Source: Tetrahymena thermophila SB210 (lineage: Eukaryota; Ciliophora; Oligohymenophorea; Hymenostomatida; Tetrahymenidae). Taken from it: a stretch of DNA of 64,000 bases. Position 1 is the first letter of the stretch. Each line of letters begins with the position of its first letter. The position numbers were made by a program, and so were the translations under genes. This document shows positions 1 to 11,581 of this stretch, one piece after another. Below the pieces are notes generated by a model that ran no database searches, was not told the DNA's origin, and saw only the letters and a program-made list of their open reading frames with translations. Location: assembly GCF_000189635.1 (NCBI RefSeq), contig NW_002476351.1, positions 340,338 to 404,337 of the forward strand, in the 5' to 3' direction.

Positions 1-808
1 ATATTTCAAAATATATTATTTAATTTTAAGACTTACATTTTTTTCAAAGCTTATGTGTAGTGCGATTCTTATAAATGAAAATGTAATTTTTACCACAACT
101 GAAATCGGAATATGACTTATCACCTTCTGTTCTATTCTCAAAAATTTGATTGAAAAAAACTTAACTTGAGGAGAAATTTCCATATTGAAAGATATATTTA
201 TTTGTTTTAAAATTGATTTTACTATTTATTAAAGCTTTCATTAAATATTATTAAAATAAATTAATGCCTTGATTAGAAAGCTTAAGACTAGCCGTATATT
301 GGTATTTATAAAATATTCTAAACTAGAAAATATAATATATAATGTTAATCAATCTAAAGATGAAATTTAAATAATTTAAAAAAAATAAAGTTTAGTGTTG
401 TTGTTGAAAGAAAAATGAAATCAAAGCAATTTATTTTTTATAATAATGAATTTTTAATTTTTATAAATATTAAATTTATAAAATAAAATAAAATTTAAAT
501 TAAATATTGGCTTTAAATATTTGTAAGATAAAATCAGTAATCAATAATAGGCTGTAAAGTAATTAAATATTTTTTAAGGACACTGGTGAGTTTTAATAAA
601 ATCTCAAAAAGGATTAAGTTTTCATAGTTTCACATTTATTAATTTGTTGAAAAATAAACAAACCTATAATAATGTAAACTCTAAAATAAAATAATGAAAA
701 TATCTTTTAATGTTATCAGAAGTTATTTTATATACCACAAACAATGTTTATAAAAAAATAATTTTTTTTTAATTAAATTTTAAGACTATTAAGTTACTAA
801 TTTATATA
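1..808. other. AT-rich intergenic region, left edge
   Basis: Very A/T-rich sequence with homopolymer runs and no reading frame that keeps a coding-like composition when TAA and TAG are read as Gln. I see no gene, RNA gene or ordered repeat. It lies downstream of the thioesterase gene on the minus strand, so it may hold that gene's 3' UTR. Confidence 0.5.
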
Positions 809-1528
809 TCAATGAGCCTAGTTTTAGCTAATTTATTGAAACCACTTTTAAATCTTTTGCATTTAATTTTATCCAATACTATGTCCTAGACCAGCTTCAT
901 ACTCAATTTTGAAGTTAGGGTTAATATATTATAAAAATTTTATAGTTTGCTGCATATATTCAATTTTAACAATTTAGTCATCAAGGCCATGACTAAAGTA
1001 GATAGGAATATCAATATTCTCTTTAGATATTTAACAAGTATCAATATAATATCCACTGAGTGCAATTATTCCCCCTATTTTCTACTGATAACTTAATCCA
1101 CTGTAAAGTGCTAAGGCACACCCTTAACTAATACCTCCTATATACAACTGCTGTTTGTTCTATAAAATTGACTACTCCTTCTTCATAATTTCTTATATCC
1201 TTTTAACAGATGTTTCTAACTCGCTCAGATTGTACAAATCTTGAGGTCTTTTATTTGTTCTATCCTCTGAATAAATATCATACCAAGATGGCATTTTTAA
1301 TTACTTTTAGCTAAACGTAATATATCTCATAGGAGCCTAAGGCAACAATATTTTTGTATTTTGGCAAACAGGGCTATAAGAGGAAAGAAATAAATTGTGG
1401 TACATAGCAGCCTAATTTGCAGCTCCATGCAAAAATATAAAAGTTTTTTCATGCTTTTCAGGAACTAAAACATCCATTTCATTTTACTTTAATAATTTAT
1501 AAGCTTATTTATTTATTTTAAATATCAT
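809..1528 (-). CDS. acyl-protein thioesterase (APT1/LYPLA family)
   Basis: Single-exon alpha/beta hydrolase of 239 residues if the upstream ATG (1526-1528) is used; a second in-frame ATG at 1475-1477 would give 222. Family members remove palmitate from S-acylated cytosolic proteins and have lysophospholipase activity. Seen in the sequence: the oxyanion-side FIFLHGAA, the block PQAPMR followed by MPSWYDI that is typical of APT1, the nucleophile elbow GGISQG with the catalytic Ser, SHGLDDQIV with the Asp, and GLGHSIG with the His, so the triad is complete. Length matches the usual 220-240. No signal peptide is seen, which fits a cytosolic enzyme. Eleven or more Gln codons are TAA or TAG; the stop is TGA. 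Family assignment is firm, the start less so. Confidence 0.9.
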
Positions 1529-2157
1529 TTTTATTTATATCTAAACAAAAAATCATCAAGTTATACATACATCTTGTTTACTTATGCCTTGCTAATGTTA
1601 CCCAAAAACTAGTCATTTTGTATGAATTATATATAATTCTGATTAACTCTACAATTTAATTAATTAATTGATTAATTTATTTAATTTCTAGTAATTCTAA
1701 AGAATCTTCTTAAATTTAATTTGCATTAAAAATATAAATTTTGTGAAAACTTGAAAGAGCATATCTTATTTTATATTTTTAATTCTCAAAAAATGTAAAC
1801 AATAAAACTAGTAAATAAATAAATAAATAAAAATATTATCAAATATTTATAAAAATTAAATTTTTTAATTTTTCTAAAGTTATAAAAATTATTATTTTTT
1901 TAAATTGTTGCTTTACTAAAATTTATTGGATGAATAATTTTATTAAATTAGTAGATTCAAAACAATATTTAGGATATTCTAATTTGTTAATTTACTTAAA
2001 TTAATTAATAAATCTTATTTTTACATGAATTATGTAAAAAATAATAATATTAGTGACCAAAATTTTTTTAATTTAAATTAAATAGCTTCTAAAGCATACA
2101 GAAAATAGCAATTTAAGTATTTAATAAATATTTTATATAAATTCATATTAAAACATT
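1529..2157. other. intergenic spacer
   Basis: A/T-rich spacer between two minus-strand genes, with short AAAT and TTAA simple runs (an AAAT tract near 1812-1830). It should contain the promoter of the thioesterase and the 3' end of its neighbour. Nothing else is visible. Confidence 0.4.
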
Positions 2158-3931
2158 TCATAGAGTCAAAACAATAAGTTACAATAAAGTTTAGTAGTTA
2201 ATTCTATGTGAAAGCAGTAAGGCCCTAAATTCATTTATACTTAAATATTCAGAATCATATCTTAATAAGTTTAGTACAGTTAAATTTTATTCAAGAAGCT
2301 CAAAAATAGTTGTTCTTCCTTTTGATTTAAGGAAGTCATCAAATTTATTGCAAATAAGTCTTAAAATAGCTAAAAACTCAATTTTTCTCATGTATTTACT
2401 CTCATGTATGCCAAAAAACTATAATTTAAATATATTTAAAAACATAAACAAACAAATAAATAACATTAAGAATGACTTTACCTTCACAATAAAATTTATT
2501 GTATCTATGACAGAAGCACTTTAATCTATTACAATTTTGTTAAATAAATGATATTATTCCCATTTAATTTTGGAAAATTCCTCGTAAGGGTTGATGTCTA
2601 AAGCTAAAAACACTCTATTCATTATTGAAGGTTTATTTTTATCTAAAATTGGCTAAAAGTGACTCTTTAGTATTTTGAATAAAATGAATTTATCTTTTAT
2701 TAATTAAATAAAATGAAAAAAATATCAAGCAATATAATAAAATTTACCATTTTCTTTTTTCATTTTGTGTAACTTAATATTTAGCTTTTTGCTTTCTTCT
2801 TTTAGTGAAGCTTGTTTATTTGGGTTTACGTATTCGTTTTGATATAAAATTATATCTAAAGACTGTTTAGAGAGCTGCATAAATTCTTGGAATATGTAAT
2901 TATCTGGTGTTTTAACAGACAAAGGAACATTTTTTAATTTTAGATTATTTAGCAATTCATTAATTTAAAGATTGTTGTTTGACACTAATACTTCATCTTC
3001 TGATGGTTCTAAGTTTTTAATTTTCCCTAGGATTATAGCATTAGATTGCTTGTATTGCTTCTAGAGATTATCAGAAGAAAGTATTTTGCTCCTTTTATCA
3101 TAAGAATCTATATTTTTGAAGGCACTGTGCCACTTACTCTGCATTTTAGATTGCTCAAGCAAATATGCCTACGATTTCTCTAGTAGGAGACTTTCCTAAT
3201 TAGGAGAAGTATTCAGCATATTTCTATCATAAACACTCTTAGAGCTTTGAGACCCTCTAAGTATATTTTACTTAATAAAACATTTGAAAGAAATAAATAA
3301 TTTTAATTGAAGAATTATACTGGAAGGACTAAGTCTTTTTTGGAGGGACTTAATGAGCCTATTTATCTTTCCATTATACTTTATTCATATCTTGAAGGAA
3401 TATAAGGTTTATACTAATATTTGTAATCTTTATATTCTTCAGTTGAAATATATTTCAAAAATTCAGTAGGTGGCATCTTAGTATATTTAGTAAAGTCATT
3501 TTTATTAATTTTTTTGTTAATTTGAAAAATTTAATTACTTAAGATGAGCTGTACTACTAGAAAGGAGGAAGAAAAGAAGTGTTTTTTTTATTGTCTGATG
3601 CAATTTCATTTGCAAATTAAAATTCAGCTTTTCCAAATATTTTTTCTTCTTGTCTTAACTTTTGAATTTCTCTTTTAATTTTTTCTTCCTGCATTCTAGC
3701 CCTATTGACTCTCCTTTTTTTTTCTCTTCCTTGATAGCGAGGCATTACGACTTCCATTTAGTCTTGAGTAATATAATTATTTTTACCAATCTGATTCATA
3801 AAATAATTAACATTATTCTCTAAGTCGTTGATATATTGCTTATCATTCCTGTATAAAGGAACTTTCAATTAATATTTTTAATTAGTATTCAAATCATCAA
3901 AATTCTCTACTATTTCAATGGTCTAAAGCAT
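2158..3931 (-). CDS. unrecognised 514-residue protein, five exons
   Basis: I do not recognise this protein. The model joins exons 3931-3539, 3476-3321, 3270-2748, 2693-2482 and 2418-2158. All four introns are GT..AG and the exon sum is 1545 bases, an exact multiple of three ending in TGA. The N-terminal third is basic and probably coiled coil: a run of Arg/Lys/Glu with MPRYQGREKKRR followed by EEKIKREIQKLRQEEK. The middle is polar and Ser/Gln-rich. The last 150 residues are more hydrophobic and helical (for example FFGIHESKYMRKIEFLAIL) and could be a folded domain such as a degenerate EF-hand pair, but no Ca-binding loop is complete. No signal peptide or membrane segment is seen. Exon structure is well supported; function is unknown. 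Confidence 0.75.
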
Positions 3932-4691
3932 TTTTATTTAATTGTGCTATTTTAAATTTATTCTACTATCTAAGTCCTGATAAAATTAGGTTTTTGTTTT
4001 TATCAAATAATAAATAGACTTGATTTGATAATTAATACTAAAACAAGGTCTATTTCTTTTTTACTAAAATCAATTACTAATTAATGAATGAATGAATTAT
4101 TGATTAATTTTATTAATAATTTGCATTCGTTTTATTTATTTAATTAATTAATTTATTAAAAGTTCATCAATATGTAGTTTGTCTGTCTGTCTGTAACATA
4201 ACAAACAATCCATGCTAATGAAATACATAAATTTATAAATATCGAAATTCTATTAAATATGTCTTCAGTAATTAAATAAGATAAAGGATCTCAATTTTAT
4301 ATATTAAATTTAAAACGCATATTGGAAAGTAAAGTATTTTTTTAGTTTATACGTAAAAGAAAAATAAATTATATAGCATTAACATACATACTAAATAAAT
4401 ATCTACTTTTTAGATATATGCTTCTTTTAACTTCGTATTTATTTATTTATGAGATTAATATGCTTAATGTTTAATATATCCAGTATTTTTTTTTTTATAA
4501 AAGTCTATTAAGCAGATAGATACTTACATAGATTTCAATTATATTTTTTATAGATTGTATTTATTTTACATTGATTATTCAATGAATCTTTATTAAAATT
4601 ATATGTACAAAATATTCATTGATTATTTAATATATTAATTAGTATAAGTGTTGTATTTATTGTATTTCTGATTAAATATTTTATTTTTTTA
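3932..4691. other. intergenic spacer with GTCT tetranucleotide run
   Basis: A/T-rich spacer. It has clustered TTAATTAA-type runs around 4070-4160 and a short perfect GTCT repeat at about 4181-4194. No coding frame is visible on either strand. Confidence 0.4.
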
Positions 4692-5754
4692 TCAGATTTT
4701 GATGTAAGAATTGTAAGATATAAAGTTTACTTTTTTCTGGCTTTTGTTAGATTCATTTAAAGTTATGTTATTTATGCTACTTACACTTATATCTTAATCA
4801 GGTGCTCTGTTTTCGTTTTCTGCATTAGTGATATTCAAGCTTGGTTGCAAAAAAGTTGATTTTTCTACTGCTTTTAAGTAGTACTGCTTTTACTTGCATT
4901 ATTAATATTGCCTTGAGTAGCTATAATTTTTAAAGCATCTAAATATATTATTAAAAGATATTTTATTTATTTATAATTAAATTTATTTCGCGCATTATTT
5001 GCTAATTAATTAATTTTACTTGTTCCTCAAAAATGATGAATTGTATTTATTTTCGTTGTTTTGTTAATTATTTGTAGGCTACACTTAATAGTCAAGAATA
5101 TACTGTTTTAGTTAAACATTTTGATTATTCTAGCTTTATTTGAGTGCACAACTGTTCTAGCTGAGTTAATTTGAAGAGTCTTTCAGTATGCTTGGTAGCT
5201 TATTTAGTCTAACTTAGCTTTCGTTATTGAATGGTACTCGGTTAGAGTTGCTATGAAGCCTATTATTCTTCTAAAAGCTGCAGTCTGTTTCTTTTAGCTA
5301 TTATTGGTAAATCAGTTTAGAAAAATAAATTCTGTTAATAATTAATTTACTAGATCAAAAATGTCTAAATTTTTGTTGTCTATTATTTTAGTAAAAGATT
5401 TTAAGCAAAAAATATGAATTAAATCATTAATTTACGATTCGCTAAGCTATTTGAATTTAAAGTCGTATTAGACACATAAGTATCTATAGAATTAATTGAA
5501 TCTCTGGAGAAAACGTTTTTAGGTCTTGTGTAATCTTGATTGCTAACACTTCTGGGTTTCAATAGACTAATATGTTTAATTTAATTCCTAGATTGTTATT
5601 TATCTCTTTGCACGTTTTCTAGTTCTTGGAAATCAAACAAAACATTTCTCAACTTGGATTAATGATGATGATGAGCTATATTTTGGCTTTATTAGATCTT
5701 TTAAAGGCTATCATCGTTAAAATTTTATAGGTTAATCTCAATTTAATCACCCAT
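4692..5754 (-). CDS. unrecognised Asn/Ser/Gln-rich protein, three exons
   Basis: Model: exons 5754-5436, 5284-5020 and 4938-4692, with introns of about 150 and 80 bases. The sum is 831 bases (276 residues plus TGA). The frame after the first intron was chosen because it gives polar coding sequence (VPFNNESQVRLNKLPSILK) whereas the unspliced frame soon stops. The protein is low in complexity, rich in Asn, Gln and Ser, and has a run of four His near residue 26. I see no signal peptide, membrane segment or known motif, so it may be largely disordered. Function unknown. The first intron's acceptor (5285-5286) is inferred from phase and is the weakest point of the model. Confidence 0.6.
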
Positions 5755-7236
5755 ACTATTATGACTTATGTATGTATAATATATACTATTTCTTATTAAT
5801 TTATTTTTTTATTAACTTTAATGCAATATTGTAATTGTATTGAATGCAATTTAAAAATTTAACAACTAATTTTTATTTATATATGTACTGACAAAAAATA
5901 ATAAATTATCATTTTGTATGATTAACTAAAGCCTTATAGCCACTATTTTTAAGTTATTACTATTATAGTTAGAATTAACAAATCTAAATACAAATCATTA
6001 CTTATTGATATATCAAAATTATTAATTCAATATTTTTTCATTACTTTTGGGATTTTATTTATTTAATTTCCATCTTATTAAAAAAAGGTAAAATAAAGCA
6101 GCAAAATAAGTTTATCCTAAACTAATTAAAAATTAAGTTATATTAAGAATAAATTTTAATACTGGTATTTTTAATTAATGATAGTTATTAATTATTATAA
6201 TATTATATTAATATTACATAAAATTACGAAAGAATTGCCCAATATTAATAAAATTGATAAACTTCTACAGAAATACCACATTTTAATAATAGAAGCATTT
6301 CATGTTAAAGGGGAAAATATGGATAAATCAATTAGCTACTTATTATTAATGAAATTCCATTCTTTTTTGTGGTAAAAAATTAACAAGTTATATAAAAAAT
6401 TGGACACATTAATAATCAAGACATGATTGATTATGTATTGAAGAAATTTATGAATTCTTATTGAGTTAAATAATGCTTTTATTCAATCATATATAAAACT
6501 AAATACATTCACCTAAAATAATTTAAAGTAATTAATAATTTTAGGTTTTAAATAAATATTATTAATTAATTATTTTATATATGAGCTAAAATAATTCATG
6601 ACTGATTAAATTAACTTCAACTCTAAAGTAATATCTTCATAATAACTATTTTTTTAATAATTTAAAATTCTATATTTTATCAGTACTTATTAAAAAATAA
6701 TTTTTCTAAATATATATTTCATTTTTTGTATTTGATTTTTATAAACCGAAAGTTTGAATATCAAATATAATCATAATAATGTTTCATAAATTTCATATTA
6801 AAAGTTTTTTACTTAAATTTAAGAATTATAATTTTATTTTTTTAAATATTGTTAATTATAAAATGCCAAAAATAATATTTAATTTTGAAGTTTTTTTGTA
6901 ATTAAATTTAAATTATAAAGATTATAAATTCAATATAGAAATTTTAGTAATATCTATTTATTTAATAGCGATTTATAAGACTTAGATAATTAGTTTTTCT
7001 TGTTAAATATATTAAATATTTTTTACTTTAAAATTTTATATCAGAAAAATAAATATTTTTAATTAAATTAAAAATTATTTTCTAAATTTTTTTAACTTTT
7101 TTTATGATAAATTATTATTTCTAAAGAAAATTTGTGAATTGATAATTATTTATTGCAAAACAATATAATTGTTTGTATTGATTTTTGTTTATAATACTTT
7201 TAAAAATAATAAAAAAAAAAAAGGAGCTCTAGGGGA
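5755..7236. other. long A/T-rich intergenic region between divergent genes
   Basis: About 1.5 kb between a minus-strand gene start and a plus-strand gene start, so it should carry both promoters. It is dominated by poly-A, poly-T and TAAT runs. One short plus-strand open frame near 6178-6423 (about 81 residues if TAA is Gln) has mostly A/T-driven composition and is not called as a gene. Confidence 0.4.
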
Positions 7237-10200
7237 ATGGAATTGCTAGTAAAGAAGACTATTAAGATATTAAGTTTTTAAGAGTAAAATAGTCTTGAAT
7301 TAACATAAATATTGCCTTCTTTGCAACCACTAATAAATAGTGTCAACCAAGAGAAGTTTGTATAAAAATTGAAGGAAAATCATAATATATAGGTGGATGA
7401 CTCTAAAAAAGATAAAATTTTCATTTCTTTAAATCGAGAGAAGGCCAAAGAGTCAAATGATGAAAAGCAATTAAGCCTATTTTTCAAAGAAGATAAAACT
7501 AATAAGAGTCTTTACTACCTTTATAGGTTAATACTAAAAGCTGGACCAGGAGGAATAAATTATAGCGACTTGGCAAGTTAATTTAACTCCAAGTTTTTTA
7601 AAGAGAAGACATCCGACAGCAAGATAGCTTAAAGCAATAGTGAAAAGGGAGGAGAAAAATCAAATAAAAAGAATGGTAAAAAAAATGAAAAAGAGAGTTA
7701 GCAAACTGAAGAATACGAGAAGGATATCAAGAAGCTAGATATTACAAATGTTTCTCACTATTGCAGAAAGTTATTTACTTTAAAATTCATTAATATATTA
7801 CCTGAGAAGGTGTGTAAAAAGGCAGTAGCTACAAAGTTTTAAGACAAATGCTTACAGATAGATACAAAAGTTAAAAGAAAATAAACAATGGCTTCTCAAA
7901 TGAAAACAGAAATAGATTTAGATGAGATGAAAAAACAGTAATTCACTAAACTCTCTATAGTAAGCGAACCATGGAAATATCTGAAGGAAGATACTTTTAT
8001 ACTAAATGAGCTTACATTTAATTAGAATATCCTCCTTAATTTTGCGTCTTATGAGGCATTTTTAAGAGAAGGTCTTTTATAGACAGAAATAGCATCTAAA
8101 ATCAACAAATTAGGCGAAAGAAAAATGTTGGTTAGATCTCTAGAAAATATTATTGATGATTACAAAGTATTGTCTACTGCAGATAGATAAGGAAGAACGT
8201 TTTCATTAAAATTCCACATTAAATCACAAGTGATGGCAGATTATATCGTAATTAATAAAAAGATATTTATTTATTTCTTTAAATCTATTTTTGGATTATA
8301 AATTTTAGCATTATTCTAATTTTTATTTTATGTTATAATTAAATTTCGATTAAAAGAAACAAGATTGTATATAAAAAGCTTTATTTTATTTGCTTTTAAA
8401 ATATTTTAAATATCTAATTTAATAAATAAAATAGGATTAGCTTCTTAAAGAAAATAAGATAAATCTAAAGAAAGAGCTAGAGGATATGCAAAGATAACAG
8501 ATGGTTTTGTAGCCAATAAATGCTTAAAACGATGGAAATGAAGAGCAATAATAACATAACAACAATGGAAATTAAATATAATCTAAACTTTAATTTTCTA
8601 ACTCAGGTGAACCAAAAGAAAATAGATTTTTAGAAATTAAGATTGAAGAAAAACAAAATTAAAATGGAGTAAACTAAAGTAATCTTTAAAGCAAAAATTA
8701 ATCAAATACAAAACAAGTTAACCCAGCTGAGAGCAATAACGAAAAAATGAATTAAAATATGGCATAAATAAATCAAAGACAGGAACTTTTCAATTAAAAC
8801 CCTAAATTAAACTACACCAGTTTTGAACATATTTACAAATATTTCTAAGAAAATGAAAAGCTTGTGCAAGATCTCATTATAGCTGCTGGTGATAAAGAAT
8901 TTGTAAAAAAATTAATGAAAATTCCACCTTCATACAATGACAGTGACTATTAAAAATTTTCTGAACTCCTTTTAAAAGTCATCAATGAAACAGTAGAATT
9001 CACATATGTAAGAACTAAGAAAGGACAGGAAGGAGGTATTTAAAATGAGTAACTAAATAGATAAAAAGTAAGCAAGAAATAAATTTCTAGAAATAAACTT
9101 AATCGTTACATACACATTTTGAATAGAATTGAAGAAAAAAAGGTTATAAAAAATTTAAATCTTAAAAAATACATAATTGCTTTAGAAAAAAATCAAGGTG
9201 TTGGAGAAATTGATAAAAAAACTTTAGAACATATTCTAAACACATTTTAATTTATAAACTACATAACAGTTAAAAAAATAAAAATTGATATCTAAACAAT
9301 AAGCTAAAACATAGTAAGGTCTATCACTATCCATAAAGATGTCCCAGAAGATGATCCAAGAGTAATCAATAAAAAAATAATAATTTCAATATAAAACTCA
9401 CACACTTTTAAATAATTAATAAATTGATAGAGATTAGAGTTTATATAAGTATTCAATTATTAAATTTGTTAAATCTATATTTTTGATATTTAATTTAGGT
9501 AATTAAGGCTGAAAAAACTATTAGCAAAGGACTCCTAAAGAAAGGTCCAAAACAAGATGAAAGTTATAGCAGCGATTCAGATAGTGAATCGGATTATCAA
9601 AGCCACTTCAATACTTAAAATTAATAATCAAAGTCTTCTGGAATTAGCAAGCTTCAAGTAACTAAAAATAACGGATAGCAAGGAAAGATTAACGCTGGAA
9701 AATAATCAGATATAACGAACTTTTTCATAAAAAAGCAAAGAAATTTATAACCAAACTAAAAGATTTACTACTATGACGAAGATGAAAATGATTAAGAAAA
9801 TAACTCTATGTTATAGGAATAGGTTAATAAATTAAATTCAAATACCTAAATTCAAGCAAACCCATAAAGAAAAACCTCTTTATAAATGCAATTATAAGAA
9901 GCTTTGTCTAAAGTAACAAAAGAGAATTGTGAAATTCCTGCTGGACCTGAAAAAATGAAGATCCTTGCTTCATTAATATTTTAGTTTATGGAGAAAAAAC
10001 TTACAAAGTAATTAAATCAAATTTGTATTTAAATTTAATTTTTTAAATTTATTTAGGAATTACAAAGACACCTTTGACAAAATTAATGAAATTAACTATT
10101 CTACAATTTACACTACTTTATACTTCCAAAAAGAATAAGTTGAATTTAAATATCCTCTCTTTTAGTAAAATCTATGCAATAATTTATTATAGCTCAGCTA

Positions 10201-10795
10201 AAGTCATAAAATGTATCCAAACATGATGGATTTAGAATTGGATACTTTGGATATTAACTCAACAAATCTCCCAACTGTTGAATAGTTAATTGACGAAGCA
10301 TTTACTTCTCCCTAAGATTCAGCGTTTTCATCTCTATCTGAGTCAACATATGATTATTTAATACCAATTAAGCCAAAAGAAATTTTTTTGGAAGAAGCTT
10401 AGGCTTTATTGGAAAAGAATAACTAAAACAAAAAAGAAATTGAAAAACTTCAAATTTCCCTATCAGCTTTGAAAGGAAAGGATACTAAAAACTAAAAAAA
10501 TCTTATTCAAGATGCTTTGCTTAAATTCAAAAGCTATTTAATACGTTATCCTTGCAGAAAGCTGATTGACACCAAATTGCGTTACCAAATGGTGGACTAT
10601 TATTCCTTTTTAAATCAGTGTGTATAGAGTGATTCAATAAAATTCTTTAAATTAAACAAGGAAAATCAATTCTATGAAAAAATCAGACTTTCTGAAATAA
10701 GTCTAGAGAATATAGACAGTGTTTATTACCAAATTACTAACAATTATTACAATCATTTTAATTTATTTTAACAGGAAACAACATAGTCTTAATGA
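7237..10795 (+). CDS. putative TFIIIC box-B-binding subunit (GTF3C1/Tau138-like)
   Basis: Four exons (7237-8247, 8435-9361, 9499-10007, 10057-10795) give 1061 residues and all phases agree. In other eukaryotes the TFIIIC large subunit binds the B box of tRNA-type promoters through winged helices and recruits TFIIIB for RNA polymerase III. Evidence: a helix-turn-helix-like stretch near residues 90-115 (LYRLILKAGPGGINYSDLAS), another reading IASKINKLGERK near residue 285, and in exon 2 a segment LNRYIHILNRIEEKKV.. with IDKKTLEHIL, the order I associate with the extended winged helix of GTF3C1. Acidic, Ser-rich and Gln-rich linkers separate these parts. Shorter than the human protein (about 2100). 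Family call is from motif memory, not a search, so moderate. It could be another winged-helix nuclear factor. Confidence 0.6.
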
Positions 10796-11581
10796 AATAT
10801 TAGATAAATTATTATTCTTATTAATAAGTAAAATGTTACTTTGGTATAAATCCTTCTTAATTTTAATAATTATTTAAATAAAAATTAAAAGAAAAATAAA
10901 CAATAAATAAATAAGCATGTAATAAAATCTATTAAGTAAATATGTAAATTAAATGTTTAACTTTATTATAAATCTTAAAATTTATATTTAAATTAATTTA
11001 TAAATAACAATACCATAAATTTAATTTAATCATATAAATTTCAATTTATTGATTTTATTAAATAAAAAATTTAAAAAATTAATTAATTATTAATAAAAAT
11101 CTAAAAAATAAATTAATTATTTATAAAATTTATTCATGGTTTTAATTTTATAATATTTATTAATGATTAATATTTTATAAAATTTATTAAAAAATGATTT
11201 AAATTTTATAATATTTCAAAAATAAATTTATCAATGATTTAAATTAAATAAAATTTTTTTACTAAAATCTAATAATTTATTAATACAAAATTAAATTTGA
11301 AAATTGATATTCTAATTTGAGCATTTTTAAAATGTTTTTGTATATTTTTTAATTAAAGAAAATAAAATTATTTAAAAATTTATTTTAATTTATTCATTTT
11401 AAAAAATAATTAATAATTATAATTATAAAATTCATATTTGACAGTATTTTTTTTAAATTCATTATTTTTATAAATTAAAACTTTAGAAAATAAAACCTGA
11501 AAAAATAATTTCTGTTTACTGTTAATTTGGTATCGACAAAAATTTTATACTTAATATTTCAAGTTTAATTTAAGTAACAAA
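10796..11581. other. intergenic spacer between convergent genes
   Basis: A/T-rich spacer between the 3' ends of two convergent genes. It has a locally repetitive segment (11040-11300) of AATTTATTAA-like variants. No coding or RNA structure is recognised. Confidence 0.4.

Noticed and set aside
5092..5754. Single-exon reading of the gene at 4692-5754 ending at 5092
   Set aside because: It is an exact open frame of 221 codons, but beyond 5436 the shifted frame gives better coding sequence through two further exons with consistent phases.
6178..6423. Plus-strand open frame of about 81 residues
   Set aside because: Composition is driven by A/T codons (Ile, Asn, Lys, Leu, Tyr). No motif, no clear splice partners and no boundary in base composition. 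It could be a remnant but I cannot support it.
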